Notes under the pieces: model-generated
The model's database searches: none
Seen by the model: only the letters and a program-made list of their open reading frames with translations
Told to the model about the DNA's origin: nothing
Origin: UBA5018 sp044375975
GTDB lineage: Bacteria; Cyanobacteriota; Cyanobacteriia; PCC-6307; Cyanobiaceae
DNA length: 9,430 bases
Direction: 5' to 3'
Assembly: GCA_044375975.1 (NCBI GenBank)
Contig: JBILLQ010000094.1
Coordinates: 1 to 9,430 of the forward strand
Translations under genes and position numbers: made by a program
Part shown: positions 1-6,323 of the stretch, in pieces
Numbering within the stretch: position 1 is the first letter of the stretch
How the letters are laid out: the number at the start of each line of letters is the position of its first letter

Positions 1-38
1 TCCTCGGGAGTCAGAAAAACTCGAAGCCTCGCGCTCAT
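1..38 (-). CDS. IS630-like transposase, N-terminal fragment cut by window edge
   Basis: Only the first 12 codons are inside the window; the gene reads leftward off the edge. The visible peptide is MSARLRVFLTPE, which matches from memory the typical start of cyanobacterial IS630-family (Tc1/mariner-like DDE) transposases, where this leads into a helix-turn-helix. The ATG at 36-38 is supported by a GAGAGG ribosome binding site 5 bases upstream and a candidate promoter further up. IS630 transposases cut and paste an element into TA targets. The AT-richer flank fits an element end nearby. The identification rests on a dozen residues, so the family is probable rather than certain, and I cannot tell whether the full gene is intact. 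Confidence 0.6.
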   Translation of the reverse strand, partial: MSARLRVFLTPE

Positions 39-43
39 AAGGA

Positions 44-49
44 CCTCTC
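44..49 (-). promoter_or_regulatory. Ribosome binding site of the transposase
   Basis: The minus strand reads GAGAGG here, 5 bases before the ATG at 36-38. It decides the start of the fragment at the left edge, which would otherwise be too short to call. Confidence 0.6.
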
Positions 50-67
50 AATACGGAAATAAATCCT

Positions 68-96
68 ATGATACATCAAAATTGTCGACGGCCCAA
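68..96 (-). promoter_or_regulatory. Candidate sigma-70 promoter for the transposase
   Basis: On the minus strand TTGGGC (91-96) and TATCAT (68-73) are separated by 17 bases. The -10 hexamer matches the consensus at five of six positions, the -35 at three of six. Transcription would begin about 20 bases before the GAGAGG site. Picocyanobacterial promoters often lack a clear -35, so this is a plausible but unproven call. Confidence 0.35.
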
Positions 97-261
97 CCTC
101 GAAAAATTTTTGCCAACCTACTTATCGCTCAATGGCTCCACAAAAATCCTTGATTGTTCAAGCCCTATCGCTACACTTATTGTCAGGACAATCCAAGGGA
201 CTCAAAAAACACCATGGTTCATCGAGCTCACCCCGCGAGAAGCGTTTCGGCGACTGCTGCC

Positions 262-279
262 TGCTTGCTCTTGCAAGCA
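262..279 (-). terminator. Small hairpin downstream of the J-domain gene, possible terminator
   Basis: A perfect 7-base stem (TGCTTGC with GCAAGCA) around a TCTT loop begins about 25 bases after the stop codon of the minus-strand J-domain gene. No T run follows on the minus strand, so it would be at best a weak or factor-assisted terminator, or a 3' end stabiliser. Confidence 0.3.
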
Positions 280-304
280 TAATGGGCAACTTTTTGATCT
301 GCAC

Positions 305-1330
305 TTAGCTGGCTGAACGATAAAGTTGTTTCAGCAATTGATATGCTTCATTCAAGCGTCGCATCGCCTCGGTGGAGCCACCGCTGTCGGGATGGGTGGA
401 GAGAGCCAGTTGGCGGTAGGCATCCCTAATTTGATTTAAGCTGAGTCGCTGACCAGCAGCAGTGGGCAGCTGTAACAGCTTCAGAGCACCATGCAGGGTC
501 ATGGTGTGCTCAAGAGCCTGAAAAGAGGTGCCCTTAGGGCGTTGGCGAAAACGATGGACAAATCGATGAATCAAGCTTGGAAGCCTCAGATCTAAGGTAT
601 TAGCACTGAACGGATCTTCCAGTAAACCTGCTACCACCATCACCCGCTCGAAATTCGCTGGACCCTCCAACCAAGCAGGGGCAAAACCACGCAAATTATC
701 CACGGCCAGGGACCAGGTGAACGGCCGGCCGTCACTGTGATCTGCCTGTGGCCAGATATCATAAGCCAACCAGGTCATGGCAGCTTCCAGAACTGTTTTA
801 TTTGGCGATGAGCTATAAAGCTGCATCCAGTGATCCCTGGCCACCTGCAGGCAGCGCTCCACCAATTCGGTTGAGACAGGCGGCAGCATGTCCAGGGGGG
901 CTGAAACCTGGTGCTCTCGAGGCCTAAGACTTCGCTTGAGTTGAACGGTTTGTCGACGCACAAATCCCGGTAAATCAATACCACCGGAAGCGGTTGAACT
1001 GGAGCCAGTATTCGGTGAAATTTCTGTTGTTTCTGGAGCAAGATTTTGGGGAGTCTGCCCATCAAACATCGACACACTCTGGTCGCGGCCAGTGACTAGG
1101 ACCAGGGCGCCTTGCTCGTCAAATGAGGGCAGACCATCAAGGTGCTCTAGGCCGATCAGCTCAGTATGCCCTGGGCTCTGTTCAGCGGAAAAAATTGTCT
1201 GCAGTAGGCGCAATAGCACCCCACCACGACTGCGTAGGCCCCACTCGGCCTTCAGCAAATCTAGTTTTTCGATCAGATCACTGGGTAAATCCAGAGTAAT
1301 CCGACGTCTTTGGCGCTCCTCGTCAGCCAC
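305..1330 (-). CDS. J-domain protein with N-terminal ribbon-helix-helix-like segment
   Basis: A protein of 341 residues. The C-terminal part (about 277-341) is a J-domain: it carries the HPD motif at 313-315 between a helix with RDAYRQLALSTHPD and a following helix with RRLNEAYQLLK. J-domains stimulate the ATPase of Hsp70 (DnaK) and deliver clients to it. No Gly/Phe-rich or zinc-finger region is present, so this is a class C (type III) co-chaperone, not DnaJ itself. Residues 9-47 (ITLDLPSDLIEKLDLLKAEW, then a basic loop and a second helix) look like a ribbon-helix-helix DNA-binding fold. The middle (about 150-265) is rich in Trp and hydrophobics and I do not recognise it. The start is a GTG at 1330, 12 bases after the stop of the DUF3370 gene and in the same frame, with no strong ribosome binding site, so translation may depend on coupling. 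The J-domain is certain; the N-terminal fold is an inference. Confidence 0.87.
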   Translation of the reverse strand: MADEERQRRRITLDLPSDLIEKLDLLKAEWGLRSRGGVLLRLLQTIFSAEQSPGHTELIGLEHLDGLPSFDEQGALVLVTGRDQSVSMFDGQTPQNLAPETTEISPNTGSSSTASGGIDLPGFVRRQTVQLKRSLRPREHQVSAPLDMLPPVSTELVERCLQVARDHWMQLYSSSPNKTVLEAAMTWLAYDIWPQADHSDGRPFTWSLAVDNLRGFAPAWLEGPANFERVMVVAGLLEDPFSANTLDLRLPSLIHRFVHRFRQRPKGTSFQALEHTMTLHGALKLLQLPTAAGQRLSLNQIRDAYRQLALSTHPDSGGSTEAMRRLNEAYQLLKQLYRSAS

Positions 1331-1342
1331 GCATCCGCTAGC

Positions 1343-2950
1343 TCATGGGTCCATCAAGCCCCGCAGTTTGACCTGCTGGGCTTCTAAAGCCTGCTGGTAT
1401 CGCTCCACAAGAGTTTGGTCCGGCCGGATAGCGGGCAGGACTGGGGGTGGAGGCAAAGTTGACTGCCTTTGGGCTGGCAACTGATCTACTGCCAAGGCTG
1501 GCAGCGGCAGGGGCCTCAGCTGGTAATGAGCTGGCACGAGCACCAGGGGCTCATCGGTGGCGCTATCAGGCAACTCCATGGCTGGCGTATCTGGGGAAGG
1601 TGGAGGAGCCAGCCTTGATCGGGCAGCAGCAATCGGGGATGAATTAGTCCGAGCCAACTCCAACTGACGCTCCTGAAGTCTAAGCCTAGCTAATTGGCCC
1701 ACTGGAACTACACTCAACAGATGGCCCGGGGTGGCATCGGCGGGGTAGACCAGACTTACCCTTACTGGATTGGTTACGCCAGGCTTGAGCTCCAAGGTGG
1801 TGAGCGAAAGGCTCTGGCCAGAGCGCATGCCCACGTGCATTTCCTGTAGACCCTGCTCTGTGCGCACTTGCAGAGAACCACGGAAGGCCGTGAAATCTTT
1901 GCCACCGCTGGGAGCTGGATGACTTAGCACCAGCTCGTAGGAGCCACTGCCTCGTAAATCCAGATCGACATCGAAGCGAACTCCATAGGTGCCCACGTTG
2001 TTGAGCGAAGAATCCAACATCCGACTGGCCAGGGGATTCACCTGTACTTCGCGGGTACCAAAGTTGTGACGCTCTGTGCTGGTTAGCGGCACATGCAGGG
2101 GGCCTTGACCAAGATCATGGGCAAGCTTGGCATGATAACTGTCCCCAATGGCCACACCTCCAACCCGGGAGAATATAGTTCGATTCTTAATTTCGGCAAT
2201 GCGATTTAAATATACACGGCCAGGGGCTAGCCGACCTGAGTCAAGAATAGTAAATAAATCGTAGTCCTCACTAGGACTTTTCGCGGCAACAACCGCCATT
2301 TGGAAGGGGCCATTGCTACGGCCCCGCAGCAGAGCATTGGCAATTCCCAAAGCGGGCAACTCAGTCCGGAGTAGCACCATTCGGCTTTGGGGAGGGATCG
2401 TGATTTCGTCCTGCAGACGGCGATCCAGCTGGCCCCTGAGCATTTGAATGGCGGTGGCATCCCCCGGCCCGGTATTCCATGGCCTCGGACCAAGCGGTCT
2501 GACACCGAGCTTGGCTTCTCCAAGATAAGGGGCTTCAAAACTATTGCGCACCGCACCACTGTCAAAGCGGATCGCAACCGGCTGACGAGAAGGGTTAAGA
2601 AGAATCAGGGCGAGAGTCAGCTGAGTTCGTCGAGCATAAGAGCGAATAGAATTCCTATATATTGGAAAATATTTGTGATGCAAATGAACGCCAAATTCGC
2701 CATTAAAGGTAAATTCAGCATTTGGTAGCAACTGGCCATTATCCGTGGCGGTGGCCATACCTGGGGCGGTATTGATAAGTATTCCAGGACCCTCCACCTC
2801 CTCCGGCTGATTGGAGTGCAGCACCGGCACGCTGTTGAACGACCCCTGCAGCGGCCGTGCCTGCTGACCCGCCATCAGGGCCACGTAGGCCTGCACCGGA
2901 GCGCCATCAATGGCGGCACAGGCAATCATCAAAGCGAAACCACGTCGCAT
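1343..2950 (-). CDS. Exported DUF3370 protein
   Basis: A protein of 535 residues from the chosen ATG. It begins with MRR followed by a hydrophobic stretch and a likely signal peptidase site after PVQA, so it should be exported to the periplasm or outer envelope. The body resembles cyanobacterial DUF3370 proteins: an opening like LQGSFNSVPVLHSNQPE, a GILINTAPG segment, then blocks such as ALILLNPSRQPVAIRF, QSRMVLLRTELP and GTYGVRFDVDLDLRGSGSYE. The function of the family is unknown to me. The last 110 or so residues are Pro-rich, with runs such as PPPPVLP, and end in a short Gln/Glu-rich helix, perhaps a spacer or wall contact. An upstream in-frame ATG (2977) would add nine residues before MRR; the open frame continues to 3235 but that part does not look like protein. 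An AGGGGAG lies 13 bases before the 2950 start, a rather long spacing. The J-domain gene follows directly. Confidence 0.85.
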   Translation of the reverse strand: MRRGFALMIACAAIDGAPVQAYVALMAGQQARPLQGSFNSVPVLHSNQPEEVEGPGILINTAPGMATATDNGQLLPNAEFTFNGEFGVHLHHKYFPIYRNSIRSYARRTQLTLALILLNPSRQPVAIRFDSGAVRNSFEAPYLGEAKLGVRPLGPRPWNTGPGDATAIQMLRGQLDRRLQDEITIPPQSRMVLLRTELPALGIANALLRGRSNGPFQMAVVAAKSPSEDYDLFTILDSGRLAPGRVYLNRIAEIKNRTIFSRVGGVAIGDSYHAKLAHDLGQGPLHVPLTSTERHNFGTREVQVNPLASRMLDSSLNNVGTYGVRFDVDLDLRGSGSYELVLSHPAPSGGKDFTAFRGSLQVRTEQGLQEMHVGMRSGQSLSLTTLELKPGVTNPVRVSLVYPADATPGHLLSVVPVGQLARLRLQERQLELARTNSSPIAAARSRLAPPPSPDTPAMELPDSATDEPLVLVPAHYQLRPLPLPALAVDQLPAQRQSTLPPPPVLPAIRPDQTLVERYQQALEAQQVKLRGLMDP

Positions 2951-3162
2951 GAGAAAAGAGAGACTCCCCTGTCTCATGCTGGGAGCAAATTGGTTGTGCA
3001 GACCCTCGATGGCCTGGGGGTAACCGGCATGGGTCCGACAACAGACAGAGGACAGGCACAGGGCGTTGGCGGCATGCTTCTCAGCCATCACTGGAGGGGA
3101 AACACGACACGCGAACGGGGGTTGCAGATCGTTAAAAACTGGACGCACCCCCTCATTTTCCC

Positions 3163-3348
3163 ATGTTCCCCCCGTTCCCCTGCTGTTCACCAGGCACCGA
3201 CAGCCGACAGACCTATCAACAGCGCAAGCTGGCACTGCTGCGTCACTGGCGCGACAGTTTGGAGCGGCAGCTGGCGGCCGCCAATGCCGCCATCAGCACC
3301 ATGGAGCATCAAATTGAACGCGATGCAGCCCCACAGCCGACCCCCTGA
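3163..3348 (+). CDS. Small conserved-looking helical protein, function unknown
   Basis: A protein of 61 residues. After a Pro/Cys-rich start (MFPPFPCCSPGTDSRQTYQQ) it is a single predicted amphipathic helix, about residues 20-54, with Arg/Lys and Glu spaced along RKLALLRHWRDSLERQLAAA and ending NAAISTMEHQIERD. It resembles small unnamed proteins I recall from marine and freshwater Synechococcus, with a Cys pair before a coiled-coil-like helix, but I cannot name a family. The ATG at 3163 is the only reasonable start and has no Shine-Dalgarno sequence, which is common in cyanobacteria. It is divergent from the DUF3370 gene, with a shared 210-base gap. It could be a coiled-coil dimer or a partner-binding peptide. 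Confidence 0.6.
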   Translation: MFPPFPCCSPGTDSRQTYQQRKLALLRHWRDSLERQLAAANAAISTMEHQIERDAAPQPTP

Positions 3349-3625
3349 CCAGCTCATCCCAGCCGCAGATTCCCCACTTTGCGATGCAATTGCGTTGGGG
3401 GCTGGCGTCGGGGGCTGGCGCTGTGTCGGCCCCAGCCTTGCCGGCGGCCCCCCGGGTTGATCAAAAGTTGCAGCAGGGATCTGGGCTGGCGTTAGCCGCT
3501 GGCCCGGGCAAGCGGTGGGCTGATCTCCCGGGCCAAGGCCCTAATTCCACCAGAATCGATCGCCGGCTGGTCAGCGGCTTAGCCACTGCCACCAGGCGAT
3601 ATCGATGCACCCCGGCCGACCTTCT
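3349..3625. other. Intergenic region between two convergent genes, with short repeats
   Basis: This stretch of 277 bases lies between the small plus-strand gene and the end of the sigma factor gene. I see no convincing gene. It holds an 11-base tandem repeat GGGGGCTGGCG (3397-3407 and 3410-3420, 2 bases apart), a 9-base inverted repeat with a CCCGGG core (3500-3535) and one copy of a sequence that also encodes the tail of the sigma factor (3574-3600). The minus-strand frame of the sigma gene stays open through about 55 further codons after its stop. Confidence 0.6.
3500..3535. terminator. GC-rich inverted repeat between convergent genes
   Basis: TGGCCCGGG (3500-3508) and CCCGGGCCA (3527-3535) form a perfect 9-base stem around an 18-base loop. 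It lies between two convergent transcripts and could help end either of them, but no T run follows on either strand. Both arms share the palindrome CCCGGG, so pairing between molecules is also possible. Confidence 0.3.
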
Positions 3626-3669
3626 CTAAAGAGCCGCCGGCTGCGGCGTAGCCACTGCGACCGGGCGAT
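3574..3669. repeat. Imperfect 27-base direct repeat at the 3' end of the sigma gene
   Basis: Copies at 3574-3600 and 3643-3669 match at 24 of 27 positions and are offset by 69 bases, an exact 23 codons. The right copy encodes the VAVATPQP tail of the sigma factor. The left copy, beyond the stop codon, is in the same minus-strand frame and would read LVAVAKPL. A shared CGCCGGCTG just left of each copy extends the similarity. A partial tandem duplication is the simplest explanation. Confidence 0.6.
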
Positions 3670-4432
3670 GCCGACCTGGAGCGACAGGTTCCCCCCTCCC
3701 CTGCAGAGACTCCCGCAGCACTGCCAAGCCCCGGTGCAGTCGCCGCTGCACGGTCATCGGGCTCACCTGTAGGGCGCCGGCTGTGCGGCGGTAACTCCAG
3801 CCCCCCAGCACCACCCGCCGCACCACCGCTTCCAGGGGGGGCTCCAGCTCAGCCAGGGCGGCCAGGGCGGCTTCTGCGTCGGCGGGCTCGCAAAGCTGCT
3901 GCTCAGGTGCTTGCAACCTCTCCTCCAGCAGCGGCGATAGGGGCACCAGCTGGCAAAGTTGCTGGGCACAATCCAGTTGCTGCCATTGCTCAGGGGTGAG
4001 CCCCATGGCGGCACGGATCTGGGGCAGTGGGTCAGGATTGCCAGGGCAAGGGCTCAATTCCGCTAGCAAACGCCTGCGCTGATCGAGCCTCTCTCGCAGC
4101 TGACGAGGCAGGCGAATGGGCTGAATTTTATCGCGGAGATAATGGAGGATTGCCCCTCGGATATGGGGCCTGGCAAATGCTTCAAAAGGGGTTTGTAGTT
4201 TATCTATATAGAGCTCAGCGGCCCTGAGGAGGCCCAACAGCCCCACTTGAATTAAATCGTCCAACGGTTCGCTACAGCGGGCGGCATAATGTTTGGCGAT
4301 AGGGCGCACCAGCTGGCAATATCCTTCCACACGGCGATTACGCCGCTGGATAGCGGGGCAAGTTGGCTTCACGATCAATAAAAGCAGATGGATAGCCAGC
4401 GAACCGGCGAGCCCGATGGGGCCTATATCCAC
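3626..4432 (-). CDS. RNA polymerase sigma factor, sigma-70 family, group 3-like
   Basis: A protein of 268 residues from GTG 4432. Region 2 is clear: RRVEGYCQLVRPIAKHYA, then DDLIQVGLLGLLRAAELY (58-75, core polymerase binding) and FEAFARPHIRGAILHYLRD (83-101, -10 recognition). A short region 3 follows, and region 4 with a helix-turn-helix lies at about 192-243 (GWSYRRTAGALQVSPMTVQR then RRLHRGLAVLRESL). Region 1 is absent and the size is small, as in group 3 (SigF/SigB-like alternative) factors rather than primary ones. It should redirect RNA polymerase to a limited promoter set. No anti-sigma gene is adjacent. The first 20 residues are hydrophobic and unlike a sigma factor, so a GTG at 4372 just before KPTCPAIQRR may be the true start; neither start has a clear ribosome binding site. 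It is the last gene of the packed run, 36 bases after the Ap4A phosphorylase. Its tail is partly duplicated downstream. Confidence 0.88.
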   Translation of the reverse strand: MDIGPIGLAGSLAIHLLLLIVKPTCPAIQRRNRRVEGYCQLVRPIAKHYAARCSEPLDDLIQVGLLGLLRAAELYIDKLQTPFEAFARPHIRGAILHYLRDKIQPIRLPRQLRERLDQRRRLLAELSPCPGNPDPLPQIRAAMGLTPEQWQQLDCAQQLCQLVPLSPLLEERLQAPEQQLCEPADAEAALAALAELEPPLEAVVRRVVLGGWSYRRTAGALQVSPMTVQRRLHRGLAVLRESLQGRGEPVAPGRHRPVAVATPQPAAL

Positions 4433-4468
4433 TGAGCAGCATGCGACCCTATGGGCGCAAGCGTGAAA

Positions 4469-5305
4469 CTACGGAATCTCGGCGGGGCTGGCGACGGCCG
4501 CCAGCAGCGACCAGGCACCTTGAGCTTCCAGCCAAGCCTGATCAGATTGCTGGGTCTGCAGCAAGAAGCCGGCAAAACCCAAAGCATTGACGCTGAACCC
4601 GGCCGCATGCTCCTGCCGCCGACGCACGGTGAGGAACCACTGGTCATCAAACAGCAGGTTGTAAGGATGCAGTGGCTTGGCGTCGAGCAGCGGATCCCCC
4701 AGGCCCAGCGCCAGGGCATGGCTTCTATAGAGCTCTGGCAGGTCAGAATGAGTGTCGGGGTCTTGACGTCGATCCAGCCGGTATGACCAGCCCCTGGCCA
4801 GGCTTGGATCCGCCAATTCAGCCAGGAAACTATTCGCCAGCGGACAGCTGCACTCCCCAGCATGGCGAGGCAACAGTTGCAGGTGGCGATGGGGCTGGCT
4901 AGCTCCAGCCGCTGGACAGCTATTGAAAAACCACAGCCCACCGGTATCACCAGCCACCACTGCCTGGGCAGACCAATCCGCCGCCAACAGCCAGCCGTCT
5001 TGAGGTTGCCAATCACTGGTGATCAGCAGCAAATGAGCAGGTTGTACGGGGTACTTGTTCAGTAGCAACACATGGCTGTCCCTGGGACGGGCCACCTCCA
5101 AGGCTGCCTCCCAGGGCAGAAACGGATTGGCCTTGGGACCGCCGGCCCGCAGGTGCTTGGGGGTGCGACTGAGCAGCCGCCTCAACACAAATGGCCTGAT
5201 GGCCGGCAGCTGCACCAGTTCGGTGGCCAATGGCACCAGTGCCCCCATGGCCAGGGCACTGGCTGAGCGATCCAGCGCCAATTGCCAATAGCTTTCAGTT
5301 CGCAC
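4469..5305 (-). CDS. Ap4A phosphorylase (ATP adenylyltransferase)
   Basis: A protein of 278 residues. It splits diadenosine tetraphosphate with phosphate into ATP and ADP, limiting the level of this stress-linked nucleotide in the cytoplasm. The family signature is plain: NSCPAAGASQPHRHLQLLP with the HIT-like triad H139-x-H141-x-Q143, where the middle His is the expected nucleophile. Other family blocks are TPKHLRAGGPKANPFLPWE, VLLLNKYPVQPAHLLLITSD and a C-terminal YNLLFDDQWFLTV with SVNALGFAGFLL. I chose GTG 5305 because homologues start just before the SYWQLAL helix and TAAGG lies 3 bases upstream; the frame is open to 5395 but the extra residues look non-native. The start overlaps the end of the SpoIID gene by 11 bases, which implies coupled translation. 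The sigma factor gene follows. The length and motifs fit an intact enzyme. Confidence 0.9.
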   Translation of the reverse strand: MRTESYWQLALDRSASALAMGALVPLATELVQLPAIRPFVLRRLLSRTPKHLRAGGPKANPFLPWEAALEVARPRDSHVLLLNKYPVQPAHLLLITSDWQPQDGWLLAADWSAQAVVAGDTGGLWFFNSCPAAGASQPHRHLQLLPRHAGECSCPLANSFLAELADPSLARGWSYRLDRRQDPDTHSDLPELYRSHALALGLGDPLLDAKPLHPYNLLFDDQWFLTVRRRQEHAAGFSVNALGFAGFLLQTQQSDQAWLEAQGAWSLLAAVASPAEIP

Positions 5306-6323
5306 CGGCCTTAAGGCGTGCCAGCGACGCCCCTTGGTAATAACGGCCCAGAATCTGGTTGTAGCTAAGCCCCTGGAGGGCCAGCTCCTGGGCACCCTCT
5401 TGGCTCATGCTTGCCCCGAGATGGGAGTGGGCTTCAAAGCTGATTTGGTGATTCGCGGCATAGAGACTCTCGACGATCGCCCCCTGGTAGCTCAAGATCA
5501 GCCCAGCGGTGGTTGAGGTGGCCACCTGGGTGCTGGCTGTGGCGCTATCCAGGCCCTTGTAAGCCTGCCAGCGGGTGCTGTCTCCCAGGTGCCAGTGGCG
5601 GCTGGCCGGCCGGGCCATGTGGGCCAGGGCATAGGAGCGGGCGGCCACCGCCTGGGCCCGCAAGGCTTCCGTATTCCAGCCGCTCGGCATCTCCGCCCCC
5701 ACCACCGAGGCCACGTAGGTCTCCAGGGGCAGGTGATTGACCACCAACAATTCTCGTGCTTCCCGGATCAGGCGCAGGCGGCCTGCATAGGGCCTGCCGT
5801 TGACTAGCAATGCCACCCCTGGGCCGCCCCCCAGCCAGGCCTCCCCCACCCCGGCAACTTGGTCTATATCCACCAGCTCTCCGGCTTGGCCCCGCTGCAG
5901 CAGGCGACCATCGCGGCCTTGCAGTTGCCAATTGCCCCTGGCAGTGAGGTTGGGGCGTTGACCGGCCGCCAGCAGCGCCACGCGGATCTCCAAAGCCAAG
6001 GGGCTGCCGGCAGCAGGCACCGCCATGGCAGGCGGATGGGAGCTGGTCACCGGGCCCACCCGCTGGGCCTGGACGCGGCGCAGGGATGCCGCGGTGTCCT
6101 CCTCGGCGGCGGCACTGGCCTTATCGCCAGCGGCTACAGGAGAGGCGATCAGGGCCTCCAGCAGCTCCGCCTGGCTAACACCCGGGGGCTTGGGCGCTAA
6201 ACCCTGGGCGCCATAGCCAAGGGTCATGGCGATCAAGCCCAAAGCGCCGCCCAGCAGCAGCCGTTTGGGCAGGGGTATGGCCTTTGGCAACAGGCGTTTC
6301 AACCGCTTACCAATGCTGCCCAT
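5295..6323 (-). CDS. SpoIID/LytB-domain protein, membrane-anchored, probable wall glycan lyase
   Basis: A protein of 342 residues. A basic start (GKRLKRLLPK) precedes one membrane helix at about 21-40, so the rest should sit in the periplasm. After an Ala-rich linker the SpoIID domain runs from about 110 to the end. It contains NHLPLETYVASVVGAEMPSG with E211 at the place of the catalytic Glu of the SpoIID transglycosylase, then LRAQAVAARSYAL, and near the end GASMSQEGAQELA and YNQILGRYYQGA. In Bacillus, SpoIID cleaves peptidoglycan glycan strands during engulfment. Cyanobacteria do not sporulate, so a role in wall remodelling or growth is inferred. The ATG at 6323 has a strong GGAGGT 8 bases upstream; the open frame to 6509 is a shadow over the PhzF gene. 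The first 25 bases overlap the PhzF gene and the last 11 overlap the Ap4A phosphorylase gene. Confidence 0.9.
   Translation of the reverse strand: MGSIGKRLKRLLPKAIPLPKRLLLGGALGLIAMTLGYGAQGLAPKPPGVSQAELLEALIASPVAAGDKASAAAEEDTAASLRRVQAQRVGPVTSSHPPAMAVPAAGSPLALEIRVALLAAGQRPNLTARGNWQLQGRDGRLLQRGQAGELVDIDQVAGVGEAWLGGGPGVALLVNGRPYAGRLRLIREARELLVVNHLPLETYVASVVGAEMPSGWNTEALRAQAVAARSYALAHMARPASRHWHLGDSTRWQAYKGLDSATASTQVATSTTAGLILSYQGAIVESLYAANHQISFEAHSHLGASMSQEGAQELALQGLSYNQILGRYYQGASLARLKAGAN

Larger units (their letters stand above)
39..304. other. AT-richer intergenic stretch with presumed insertion-sequence end
   Basis: This stretch separates the transposase start from the end of the J-domain gene and is visibly richer in A and T than the rest of the window. 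It should contain one terminal inverted repeat of the element, but with the other end outside the window I cannot locate it. An 82-codon plus-strand open frame (68-316) crosses it. That frame overlaps the stop of the J-domain gene, has no ribosome binding site and resembles nothing I know, so I do not call it. Other contents are the transposase signals, a run of AAAAATTTTT (102-111) and a small hairpin (262-279). Confidence 0.5.

Noticed and set aside
68..316. 82-codon plus-strand open frame at the left end
   Set aside because: It overlaps the stop of the J-domain gene, crosses the presumed insertion-sequence end, has no ribosome binding site and resembles no protein I know.
2951..3235. Upstream extension of the DUF3370 frame by 95 codons
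   Set aside because: The signal peptide begins at MRR (2950); the extra residues are Cys- and Arg-rich without family likeness and would bury the signal peptide.
3397..3420. Tandem 11-base repeats as a possible CRISPR or iteron array
   Set aside because: Only two adjacent copies with a 2-base gap; too short and too few for either.
3384..3629. 81-codon plus-strand frame in the gap after the small gene
   Set aside because: Low-complexity Ala/Gly/Pro-rich translation made of short repeats, no start signals, and it runs into the sigma gene on the other strand.
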